Source of the DNA: Thermoplasmata archaeon
Lineage (GTDB): Archaea; Thermoplasmatota; Thermoplasmata; Lutacidiplasmatales; UBA184
Assembly (NCBI GenBank): GCA_022750435.1
Contig: JAKIVS010000013.1
Location: 1 to 52,161, forward strand
Length of the DNA: 52,161 bases
Direction: 5' to 3'
Below the pieces are notes generated by a model. It saw nothing but the letters and a program-made list of their open reading frames with translations, was not told where the DNA came from and ran no database searches. Both the position numbers and the translations under genes were made by a program. Position 1 is the first letter of the stretch. Every line of letters starts with the position of its first letter. Positions 35,004 to 42,978 of the stretch are shown here, one piece after another.

Positions 35004-37274
35004 GTGACCGCCGAACCGTCGGAGGCGAGGGTCCCGATCGACTCGCTCCCGATCCCTCCGGAGATCCGGGCGATCCTGGAGGCCGACGGGATCACCTCGT
35101 TGTATCCCCCGCAGGCCGAAGCGCTGGTCCCCGCGCTCGCCGGGATGAGCCTGGTGCTCGCCGCCCCGACGGCGAGCGGGAAGTCGCTCGTCGCGTACCT
35201 CGCCCTCCTGCGCGCGGCCCGCGCCGGCCGGACCGGCCTGTACCTCGTCCCGCTCCGCGCCCTCGCCCAGGAGAAGTATGACGAACTCAAGGCCTTCGAG
35301 ACCCTCGGGTTCAAAGTCGGTCTCTCGATTGGGGATTTTGACATTTCCAACCCGGCCCTCGACCGACTCGACATTCTTGTCGCGACCAGCGAGAAAGCAG
35401 ACGGGTTGCTCCGGAAGCGGGCCCCCTGGCTGGAACGACTGGGGACCGTGGTCGCGGACGAGGTCCACCTCATGCGGGACCCCGACCGGGGGCCGACGCT
35501 CGAGGTGAGCCTGACTCGGCTGCGCCGCCTGATCCCCGACCTTCAGGTGGTGGCCCTCTCCGCCACGGTCGGCAACTCCTCGGAGATCGCCGACTGGCTG
35601 AAGGCGCGCCACATTGCGAGCGAGTTCCGGCCCGTGCCGTTGAAGAACGGAGTCTACCACGACGGACGGATCTTGTTCACGGACCTGAGCATCCAGGACG
35701 TCCCGGGACCCGGCGATGCGCTTCCACGATTGGTGCGGGACGTGATCCGCGGGGGCGGGCAGGCCCTGGTCTTCGTCAACACGCGACGCTCGAGCGAGCA
35801 GACCGCGCAGGCGCTCGGTCCGACCGTCCGGGCCGCCCTGACCGCGGGGGAGCGGGCGGCCGCGCGCGCGGCGGCGGACGAGCTCGGCGGCGTCGCCGAG
35901 GAGGACACGGAGGGGATCCGTCGACTCTCCCATCTCCTTCCCGACGGCGTCGCGTTCCACAACGCCTCCCTGACGAATCCGGAGCGCCGTGTGGTCGAGA
36001 AGGCGTTCCGCGACCGGGTCCTGAAAGCGCTCGTCGCCACGCCGACCCTCGCCGCGGGCATCAACCTCCCCGCGCGGAGGGTGATCGTCCGGGACACGAC
36101 CCGGTACGACGACCACCTCGGGGTCCAGGCGCCGATCTCCGCGATGGAGGTCCAACAGATGTGCGGTCGCGCCGGCCGACCGCGCTTCGACACCGCGGGC
36201 GAGGCCATCCTCCTCGCCCGGAGCCCCGAGGAGGCGGAACGGTTCCTCGACGACTACCTCTCCGCGCCGCCCGAACGGGTCCAGTCCCGCCTCGCCGCGG
36301 AGCCCGCGCTGCGCATGCACCTCCTCGCGCTCGTCGCGAGCGGCCAGGTCTCCAGCGAGAAGGAGCTCGAGGCGTTCTTCGCCGCGACGTTCTTCGGCCA
36401 CACCGTCGCGCTCCGGGAGATGGCCGTCGTCGTCGAGAACGTCCGGCGGTTCCTCGAACAGCACGAGTTCCTGGAGCCGGTCGCCGAGCTCCGGGCCACC
36501 GGGTTCGGCGTGCTCACGAGCGAGCTGTACCTCGATCCGATGAGCGCCATCGTGCTCCGGCAGGCGCTCGAGCGCTCACCGATCAACCCGTCGCCGTTCG
36601 CCCTTCTGGCGGCCGTCGCGGCGACGCCCGACCTCCCCCCGATGTTCCTGCGCCGCGGCGAGGAGGCCGAGATGCTCGCGCGGTTCACCGACAGCGAGCC
36701 CGAGCTCCTGATCAAGCCCGAGGAGGAGCCGCTTCGGCTCGACTTCGAGCTGTTCCTCGCGACGCTCAAGACCGCGAGCGTTCTCGAAGCGTGGGTCAAC
36801 GAGACCCCGCTCGTCGAGCTCACGGAACGGTTTGGGATCGGCGCCGGGGACGTCCGGGCCAAGGTCGAGGACGCCGACTGGCTGCTGTTCGGAGCGAGCC
36901 GCCTCGCCGTCCGCTTCCAACGGCGAGCGAGCCGGTCGATCGACGAGCTGTCGCTCCGCGTTCGCTACGGAGTCAACGAGGACCTGCTCGACCTCGTCCG
37001 TCTCCGCGGGGTGGGACGAGTCCGAGGGCGCGCGTTGTTCCGCGGAGGGTTTGCCGACCGGGAGGCGCTGAAGGGGGCGAGCGTCGACCGGCTCGAGACG
37101 TTGCTCAAGTCTCGCCCGCTCGCGAAGGCGATCCACGCGGAGGTGTCGGGGGGACGACGTCGCCCGGCTGAGCCCGAGGTCGCTACCCCGACCCCCACGC
37201 CGGCCGCGACGCCCCCGCCCGCGAAACGGCGGAGCGGCCCGCGGCGCCTGGACGAGTTTGGTCCGGCCCCGTGA
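35004..37274 (+). CDS. hel308: Hel308/Ski2-like superfamily 2 helicase
   Basis: 756 aa. ATP-dependent 3'-5' DNA helicase expected to act at stalled replication forks. Seen: Q-like TSLYPPQAEAL, Walker A APTASGKS, YLVPLRALAQEKYDEL (Ia), ADEVHLM (DEVH box), ALSATVGN (III), VFVNTRRSSEQTA (IV), ATPTLAAGINLPARRVI (V) and QMCGRAGRPRFDTAG (VI), then a winged helix, a ratchet-like helical domain and a terminal HhH region (LVRLRGVGRVRGRALF). The last ~35 residues are Ala/Pro-rich and overlap the Orc-like gene on the other strand by 92 nt. Confidence 0.93.
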   Translation: MTAEPSEARVPIDSLPIPPEIRAILEADGITSLYPPQAEALVPALAGMSLVLAAPTASGKSLVAYLALLRAARAGRTGLYLVPLRALAQEKYDELKAFETLGFKVGLSIGDFDISNPALDRLDILVATSEKADGLLRKRAPWLERLGTVVADEVHLMRDPDRGPTLEVSLTRLRRLIPDLQVVALSATVGNSSEIADWLKARHIASEFRPVPLKNGVYHDGRILFTDLSIQDVPGPGDALPRLVRDVIRGGGQALVFVNTRRSSEQTAQALGPTVRAALTAGERAAARAAADELGGVAEEDTEGIRRLSHLLPDGVAFHNASLTNPERRVVEKAFRDRVLKALVATPTLAAGINLPARRVIVRDTTRYDDHLGVQAPISAMEVQQMCGRAGRPRFDTAGEAILLARSPEEAERFLDDYLSAPPERVQSRLAAEPALRMHLLALVASGQVSSEKELEAFFAATFFGHTVALREMAVVVENVRRFLEQHEFLEPVAELRATGFGVLTSELYLDPMSAIVLRQALERSPINPSPFALLAAVAATPDLPPMFLRRGEEAEMLARFTDSEPELLIKPEEEPLRLDFELFLATLKTASVLEAWVNETPLVELTERFGIGAGDVRAKVEDADWLLFGASRLAVRFQRRASRSIDELSLRVRYGVNEDLLDLVRLRGVGRVRGRALFRGGFADREALKGASVDRLETLLKSRPLAKAIHAEVSGGRRRPAEPEVATPTPTPAATPPPAKRRSGPRRLDEFGPAP

Positions 37275-38352
37275 ACGTGTAGTACGGGATGGGGCCGATC
37301 AGCTCGATCGTCGAGCGGGTCCCTCCGGAACCGCCGGGCCGCACGTCCCGCCGGATCACCCCGGCCGCCTGCAATCGGACCATGCGACGCCAGAGGGTCG
37401 TGGCCGGCAGGGGACGGGAGCCTTCCTGCGCCGCGAGGCGCTCCTCCCACGCCCGAATCTCCCCGAGGGTGGTAGGATGACCGCGAGTGGCCCGCTCGAG
37501 CGCGGCCAGGATCCGGGGCTCGACCGGAACGTGGGTGGAGCCCCCAAGAGGGACGGCTCCGGCGAGACGAAGGGTCGGCGCGCCGAGGAGCTCGCGCCGT
37601 AGGAGGTCGAGCGCGCGACCGATTCCACGCTCCTCCCGGAGGGTGCGCGAGACGAGGCGGTCCACCAAGTCCGCGGGCGCCGGGCGACCCAGCGCCCGCG
37701 CGGCCCGGTCCGTCACGGCGGCGCGGATGGTCGCCGGGTCGGGGAGGGGAAGCTCGACCCGAGACTCCTTGCGGAGTCCCACGCGCTCGAGGCGGGACCA
37801 CGAGGCTTCGGCGTCGACCCGGCCCGCGACGATCGTCCAGAGGGTCGGAGGTGTTTCCACGCCTTCGGGAAGGAACCGCGTCGGTGCGAGAAGGGCCCGC
37901 AGGATCGGCCGCAGGTCCGGGGCACCAGCGCCAATATCGTCGAGGACGACGACCGCCGGTCGGCCGTCCCGGGCGAGGCGTCGGAGGAATCCGGCAAGGA
38001 TCTCGGCGACAGGGAACCCGCGCGGCTCGAATCCGCTGTCGAGTCCCTGCAGAAGTCGGGAGGCGACTCCGTGCACTCCCGTCTCTTCGGCCACACGGAC
38101 CCGCACGAGGGCGGGCGGGACCGTTCGCGCCTCTCGCTGGATCGCCTCGAGCAGTCGTCGGGCGGCGAGACGCGCCACCGCACTCGTGCCGGAGCCCGAC
38201 GGTCCCACGATGGTGGCGACCCAGGGCGGAGCCCGCGATGGGTACGGGTCCCCGAGGCGCTCGGAGAGGGCGGCGAGTTCGGCGGCGCGGCCCGAGAGGA
38301 CCGGGGGAAGCCAATCGGGGGTCAGGACCGAGGGGTAGGGCGTCGCGTACAC
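37183..38352 (-). CDS. Orc1/Cdc6-like AAA+ protein with degenerate Walker A
   Basis: 389 aa from a GTG. Layout of an archaeal replication initiator: N-terminal VLTPDWLPPVLSGRAAELAAL (family pattern xLxxDYxPxxLxxRxxE), an AAA+ core and a C-terminal winged helix (LWRRMVRLQAAGVIRRDV). The P-loop reads GPSGSGTS (50-57): Thr56 stands where Lys is essential for ATP binding. Walker B is VVVLDDIG (Asp138, Asp139 instead of Asp-Glu), and the sensor-1 strand WTIVAGRV lacks the usual Asn. It is therefore probably a non-hydrolysing paralogue, maybe partnering an active Orc1 elsewhere. The GTG lies about 27 nt after CTTATAAT. The 3' end overlaps hel308. Confidence 0.8.
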   Translation of the reverse strand: MYATPYPSVLTPDWLPPVLSGRAAELAALSERLGDPYPSRAPPWVATIVGPSGSGTSAVARLAARRLLEAIQREARTVPPALVRVRVAEETGVHGVASRLLQGLDSGFEPRGFPVAEILAGFLRRLARDGRPAVVVLDDIGAGAPDLRPILRALLAPTRFLPEGVETPPTLWTIVAGRVDAEASWSRLERVGLRKESRVELPLPDPATIRAAVTDRAARALGRPAPADLVDRLVSRTLREERGIGRALDLLRRELLGAPTLRLAGAVPLGGSTHVPVEPRILAALERATRGHPTTLGEIRAWEERLAAQEGSRPLPATTLWRRMVRLQAAGVIRRDVRPGGSGGTRSTIELIGPIPYYTFTGPDQTRPGAAGRSAVSRAGASRPAWGSG

Positions 38353-38358
38353 GAAACC

Positions 38359-38388
38359 AAGAAAACTTAGAATTATAAGAAACCTTAG
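38359..38388. repeat. AT-rich direct repeats around the Orc-like gene promoter
   Basis: AAGAAAACTTAG (38359-38370) and AAGAAACCTTAG (38377-38388) are 12-mers with one mismatch at 18-nt spacing. Between and overlapping them lies the minus-strand TATA box CTTATAAT (38379-38372). This is the most AT-rich stretch noticed in the window. It could be an autoregulatory operator or part of a replication origin. Confidence 0.55.
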
Positions 38389-38415
38389 TTTGGCACCGTT
38401 CGCCGCCGGAAAACC

Positions 38416-38420
38416 CTAAG
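38416..38420 (+). promoter_or_regulatory. TATA-like box of mscS
   Basis: CTAAG begins exactly 29 nt before the mscS ATG at 38445; leaderless transcription is likely. Confidence 0.4.
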
Positions 38421-38444
38421 CCCGAGCCGTCGTCCGGCGTTTCG

Positions 38445-39347
38445 ATGGCCCCTGGGGAGCCGCCCGCGCCCGACCTGAAGCTCGGTTCGCGGCTGATCGC
38501 CGTCATTCTCGCCAGCATCGGGGCGTACGCCCTCCTGGCCCTCGTCGGCCACTTCGTCTCGGTCCTGACGCCGTTCGACCAGGAGGCGCTCCAGGCCGTC
38601 GCGATCCTGGTGGTCGGGTATTTCGCGGCCCGCCTGTTCGGCTCGGCAATCCGCACCTACCTGCAGTACGTCGGGAACCTCACCCACGGCACCGCCGTCC
38701 GGTTCCTGGTCAACATCGTCGTCGCGATGATCGTGGTGGCGGCGCTGCTCCACGTGTTCAACGTCTCGCTCTCGAACCTCCTCCTTTCGAGCGCCTTCGC
38801 CGGCATCGTCATCGGCCTCGCGGCGCAGACGGTCCTGGCCAACGTCTTCGCCGGTCTCTTGATCATCCTCTCCACGCCGTTCCGGGTCGGCGACCGGATC
38901 GGGGTCATTTCGGCGAACTACGGCGCCTTCGCACCGTCGTACCCGCACGAGGTGTCGTACCCGACCTACTCGGGGACGGTCCGCGCCATCGGTCTCATCT
39001 ACACCGACATGCGCCTCGACAACGGCCGCATCGCGAAAATCCCGAACCAAGTCCTCCTCACGGCCCTGGTCCTGAACCTCAGCCATCCGTCGCCCCGGGG
39101 GTACCGGATCCGACTCACCTTCGACCAGAAGGTCCCGGTCAAACGGCTCGAGGACGCCCTCGCGGAGTACGTGAAGATCCACGCCCCGATCCCCGGCTAT
39201 CCCGAACCTCACGTCGAAGTCGCGGACATCGGCCCGACCACGTGGGACGGGGTCGTCGTGCTGTGGTCGAACGAAGCGACCGAAGAGCCGATCCGGAACG
39301 ACGTTCTCCGCCGGGTTCTTCCGAAGGTCGTCGCGCCGCCCGCGTGA
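38445..39347 (+). CDS. mscS: Small-conductance mechanosensitive channel (MscS family)
   Basis: 300 aa. Opens under membrane tension to release solutes after hypo-osmotic shock. Seen: three membrane helices (about 19-42 [19 protein letters not shown]; 52-72; 84-108 [19 protein letters not shown]) then the pore helix with [19 protein letters not shown] and [17 protein letters not shown], the family signature, and a cytosolic beta/alpha-beta domain with [16 protein letters not shown] ~15-residue insertion ([16 protein letters not shown]) sits in the beta domain. Length is typical of the short MscS branch. Confidence 0.94.
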   Translation: MAPGEPPAPDLKLGSRLIAVILASIGAYALLALVGHFVSVLTPFDQEALQAVAILVVGYFAARLFGSAIRTYLQYVGNLTHGTAVRFLVNIVVAMIVVAALLHVFNVSLSNLLLSSAFAGIVIGLAAQTVLANVFAGLLIILSTPFRVGDRIGVISANYGAFAPSYPHEVSYPTYSGTVRAIGLIYTDMRLDNGRIAKIPNQVLLTALVLNLSHPSPRGYRIRLTFDQKVPVKRLEDALAEYVKIHAPIPGYPEPHVEVADIGPTTWDGVVVLWSNEATEEPIRNDVLRRVLPKVVAPPA

Positions 39348-39400
39348 CGGCGCTCGCGTTAAAGCCCGCCTCGACTCGCGGGCCTCCGGAGCGCTCCCCG

Positions 39401-40513
39401 ATGGTGAAAGTCACCCTGATTCCCGGCGACGGGATCGGTCCGGAGGTCACGAACGCCGCCCGCCTGGTGACGACCGCCACCGGCGTCGACATCGAGTGGG
39501 AGGTTGTCGAGGCGGGCGAGAAGGCGATCCAGGCGAGCGGGTCCCCGCTCCCGGACAACGTGCTCGATTCGATCCGTCGCAACCGCCTCGCCCTGAAGGG
39601 CCCCATCACGACGCCCATCGGCGGGGGATTCCGCTCCGTCAACGTCGCGCTCCGCCAGCAGCTCGACCTGTACGCCTCCGTGCGGCCCGCCCGGGCGATC
39701 GCCGGAGAGGGGACCCGGTTCCCCGAGACGGACCTGATTGTCGTCCGCGAGGCGACGGAGGGACTCTACTCCGGCGTCGAACACTGGGTCGACCGCGAGC
39801 ACAGCGCCGCCGAGACGGTGAACGTGATCACCCGGAAGGCGTCCGACCGGATCGTCCGGTTCGCCTTCGAGCTCGCGAAGCGCGAGAAGCGCCGGAAGGT
39901 CACGGCGGTGCACAAGGCGAACATCATGAAGACGACCGGGGCGCTGTTCCAGACGGCGTTCCGGGAGATGGCCGCCAAGTACCCGGAGATCCCCTCCGAG
40001 GAGCGGCTCGTCGACAACATGGCGATGCAGCTCGTCAAGCGCCCCAGCGAGTACGACGTGATCGTCACCACCAACTTGTTCGGCGACATCCTCTCGGACC
40101 TGTGCGCCGGTCTCGCCGGCGGCCTCGGCATCGCCCCGGGCGCCCTGTATGGCGAGTCGATCGCGGTGTTCGAGCCGGTCCATGGCTCGGCGCCGAAGTA
40201 CGCCGGCCAGGACAAGGCGAATCCCGTCGCCGAGATCCTCTGCCTCGAGCTCCTGCTCCGACACCTCGGGAAGACCGAGGCCGCCGAACGGGTGTACCGC
40301 GCCGTCTGGCAGACGATCGCCGAGAAGAAGGTCGTCACCTACGACCTCGCGCTCCCCGGATACACCAACCGACCGGTCGCCCCGTCGACCTGTTCGGCGA
40401 TGGCGAAGGAGATCGCCCGCAAGGTCCCGCTCGTCGACCTCCGCGCGCCACGACCGGCCCCGTCGGCGAGCGGGACGTGGGGCGCGCCGGACCCGAGCCT
40501 GGAGGGCGCGTGA
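39401..40513 (+). CDS. icd: Isocitrate dehydrogenase
   Basis: 370 aa. Oxidative decarboxylation of isocitrate to 2-oxoglutarate in the TCA cycle. Seen: [16 protein letters not shown], the substrate loop with Ser79, Asn81 and Arg85 in [11 protein letters not shown] (Ser-x-Asn marks isocitrate rather than isopropylmalate), [32 protein letters not shown] and [15 protein letters not shown]. The Lys-Tyr in APKYAG is the pair that contacts the 2'-phosphate in NADP enzymes, so NADP preference is likely, although overall it also resembles NAD-type enzymes. ATG 39401 is the clear family start; the frame is open further upstream. TTAAAG at 39359 may be its promoter. Confidence 0.92.
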   Translation: MVKVTLIPGDGIGPEVTNAARLVTTATGVDIEWEVVEAGEKAIQASGSPLPDNVLDSIRRNRLALKGPITTPIGGGFRSVNVALRQQLDLYASVRPARAIAGEGTRFPETDLIVVREATEGLYSGVEHWVDREHSAAETVNVITRKASDRIVRFAFELAKREKRRKVTAVHKANIMKTTGALFQTAFREMAAKYPEIPSEERLVDNMAMQLVKRPSEYDVIVTTNLFGDILSDLCAGLAGGLGIAPGALYGESIAVFEPVHGSAPKYAGQDKANPVAEILCLELLLRHLGKTEAAERVYRAVWQTIAEKKVVTYDLALPGYTNRPVAPSTCSAMAKEIARKVPLVDLRAPRPAPSASGTWGAPDPSLEGA

Positions 40514-40526
40514 ACCGCCGGACCGG

Positions 40527-42671
40527 ATGCGGGCGAGACTCGGCGTGAGGACGGACCGGATCGTCCGGCGCGCCCTCCCGGGGGCCGTCGGAGTCGTCGT
40601 CCTCGTGCTCCTGATTCCGGGGCTCCCCGGGAGTTCCGCTGTCCCCGCCGCCCCGACCCCCCATCCCCCCGGAGTCGGGACCATCGCCGCGGCGAACGCC
40701 GCCGGGCCCCGTCCGGCGAGCGGCGCCGCATACGGCCCGACGGGAAGCTGGGCGACGTACCTCGGGTCGCCCGAGCATACCGGGGCGAACCTCCTCGAAC
40801 CGACCATCTCGGCCTCGAATGTCTCCAACCTGAGCGAGCTCTGGGAGGTCGCGACGAACGGGAGCGTCCTGAGCGCGCCCATCGTGGTCGGCAACAGCGT
40901 CTACTTCGGCACGTGGGAAGGAAACGAGGTCGCGGCGAACCGGACGACGGGCGCGATCGAGTGGTCGACGTATCTCGGGAGCGACCCCAGCTGCTTTTCC
41001 CCCGGCATCGACTCGACACCGACGTACGACAACGGGACCCTGTACCTCGGCGCCCCCAACGGCTCGTGGGACGCGCTCAACGCCTCCCGCGGGACCCTCG
41101 ACTGGTCGTACCCGGTCGGCAACACCTCCGACGGGTACTACGACTGGTCGAGCGCCGAGGTGTTCCGCCAATCGCTCTACATCGGGATCGCGAGCTGCAA
41201 CGACCACCCCCAGGTGCGCGGAGGGGTCCTCGAGCTGAACCTCTCGGGATCGCCGTCGTTGAACCACAGCTGGTACACCGTTGCCCCGGGCGCGATCGGC
41301 TCATCGGTCTGGGCCACCCCGACCGTCGACCCGGCCGCGGACATCCTGTGGGTCGCGACCGGAAACGACAACGGGACCGACCAACCGTACGCCGAGTCGG
41401 TCGTGGCGCTGAACGCGTCGACGCTCGGATTCCTCGGCTCCTGGCAGGTTCCGGGAGTGGTGGGGGACGATTCCGACTTCGGCTCGACCCCGACCCTCGC
41501 GGAGACCCCGACCGGGGTTCCCATCGTCGTGTCGACGAACAAGGACCACGTCACCTACGCGTTCGACCGGGACAATGTCACGGCGTCCGGATGGTCCCCG
41601 ATTTGGACCCAGTACACCGGGGGCGGGGTCCCCAGCGGTGCCTTCGACGGCACCCGTCTCTTTTTTGCCGGTGCGCGCGGCTCCTCGCCGGGAACGCTGA
41701 TGGAGCTCGACCCATCGAATGGGACCATCGTCTGGCAGACCCCGCTCGCCGGGCAGCCGCTCGGGGCGATCAGCTACGCCAACGGCCTGGTCTTTGTCGG
41801 CGGCGGGCATTCGGAGTACGCGGTCGACGCCCAGAACGGCACGATCCTCTGGCGCTTCTCTCCTCCCGACAACGAGTCGGTGGTCGGGGAGGCGGTCGTC
41901 CTCGACGGTCGGGTCTACGTGCCCACGGGGGACCTCCCCGGCGAGAGCGGCCACCTCTACGCCTTCGGGGTCCCGCTCGGCGTCGCGATCTCCTCCGCCG
42001 CCCCCGGTCCCGCGACCCCCTGGGTGGGGTCGTTCCGGGCGGCCCCCTCGGGCGGATCACCGCCCTACCGCGTCGTGTGGTCGTTCGACAACGCGACCGG
42101 ACCCGGCGTTCCTGGCCCCACGGTGAACCACACGTTCGAGACCCCCGGGGTCCATGTGGTCGTCGCCCGCGTCACCGACTCCGCCGGCGCGACGTACTCC
42201 GGGTTCGAGACGTTCTCGATCGCCCTCGCGCCGCTCGACGTCACGGCGAACGCCACCGTGGGGGCGTGCTCGACGTCGGGACTTCCGCGGAACGTCACCT
42301 TTGCGGCATCGGCCGGCGGCGGATGGCCGGCGTACACGTATTCGTGGACCTTCCCCGGAGGGTCGACCGCTACCGGCCCGCGGGCCGGGCACGCGTATAC
42401 CGCGAGCCCCTACACGGCCGTCCTCGTCGTACTGGACCACGCGAACGAGTCGGTCGTCGAAACCGTCGGGCCCGGCCCGACGACGCTCGCGAACTGTTCC
42501 ACGAGCGTTTCCCCCGGCAGTGCGTCGCTGGGGTCGGGCCTCTGGGAGAACCGAACGTTCTGGGAGGGGGTCGGCGCGGGCGCGGTGGCCGTCGCCGCGC
42601 TCGGGGCGGCCATCTGGGCGGGGACCCGGTGGCGGGGCGCCCGGACGCCCCGCACTCCCCCAGAACCGTAG
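40527..42671 (+). CDS. PQQ-type beta-propeller surface protein with PKD domains (copy 1)
   Basis: 714 aa. Signal or anchor helix (about 16-32, ALPGAVGVVVLVLLIP), then a beta propeller of PQQ-like blades with WATYLGSPEHTG at its start, TLYLGAPNGSWDALNAS, VATGNDNGTDQPYAESVV, ALNASTLGFLGSWQV and VVSTNKDHVTYAFDR, then two PKD/Ig-like domains (VVWSFDNATGPG; YSWTFPGGSTATG) and a C-terminal membrane helix (GVGAGAVAVAALGAAIWAG) with a short basic tail. Dense N-x-S/T sequons suggest N-glycosylation. ATG 40527 is chosen; GTG 40545 is possible. It is 13 nt after icd and paralogous to the gene at 42979. Enzymatic use of PQQ is not implied. Confidence 0.85.
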   Translation: MRARLGVRTDRIVRRALPGAVGVVVLVLLIPGLPGSSAVPAAPTPHPPGVGTIAAANAAGPRPASGAAYGPTGSWATYLGSPEHTGANLLEPTISASNVSNLSELWEVATNGSVLSAPIVVGNSVYFGTWEGNEVAANRTTGAIEWSTYLGSDPSCFSPGIDSTPTYDNGTLYLGAPNGSWDALNASRGTLDWSYPVGNTSDGYYDWSSAEVFRQSLYIGIASCNDHPQVRGGVLELNLSGSPSLNHSWYTVAPGAIGSSVWATPTVDPAADILWVATGNDNGTDQPYAESVVALNASTLGFLGSWQVPGVVGDDSDFGSTPTLAETPTGVPIVVSTNKDHVTYAFDRDNVTASGWSPIWTQYTGGGVPSGAFDGTRLFFAGARGSSPGTLMELDPSNGTIVWQTPLAGQPLGAISYANGLVFVGGGHSEYAVDAQNGTILWRFSPPDNESVVGEAVVLDGRVYVPTGDLPGESGHLYAFGVPLGVAISSAAPGPATPWVGSFRAAPSGGSPPYRVVWSFDNATGPGVPGPTVNHTFETPGVHVVVARVTDSAGATYSGFETFSIALAPLDVTANATVGACSTSGLPRNVTFAASAGGGWPAYTYSWTFPGGSTATGPRAGHAYTASPYTAVLVVLDHANESVVETVGPGPTTLANCSTSVSPGSASLGSGLWENRTFWEGVGAGAVAVAALGAAIWAGTRWRGARTPRTPPEP

Positions 42672-42978
42672 GGCCGACCCACGTCCGCAACGGTCCGTTC
42701 CCGTCGACGTCGAACAGATTCGGTGGCGGACGGAACTCGAGGTCGCCGTTCGTCCCCAACAGGAGGGCCGAGGAGTCGGGAAGAAGCTCGTCTCGGACGA
42801 CCTCGCGCTGCCAGGATACCGGGAACTTTCGGTCGCCTCGGCGGATCTCTCGACCCGGTTCCCGCCTCCTCCGGCGGCGGACGTCGGCGGCACCTTGGAG
42901 CCGGGCCACGACGCGTGGTGCTCTCCCCCGTCGCCCCGCCCCGGTCGGTTTCATCCCGCCTGGTGACCTGCCCCCTCC
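42672..42978. other. Gap between the two PQQ/PKD paralogues
   Basis: 307 nt without an assignable gene. Both strands read as coding-like: plus-frame VGKKLVSDDLALPGYREL and minus-frame DSSALLLGTNGDLEF each have strong G/C bias at third positions, but neither has a start codon at a sensible place. It may be a remnant of a third copy or chance. No TATA-like box precedes the second gene. Confidence 0.4.

Noticed and set aside
38353-38400. Canonical origin recognition boxes (ORB)
   Set aside because: The repeats beside the Orc-like gene do not match the ORB core I know, so the region is reported only as a candidate regulatory or origin element.
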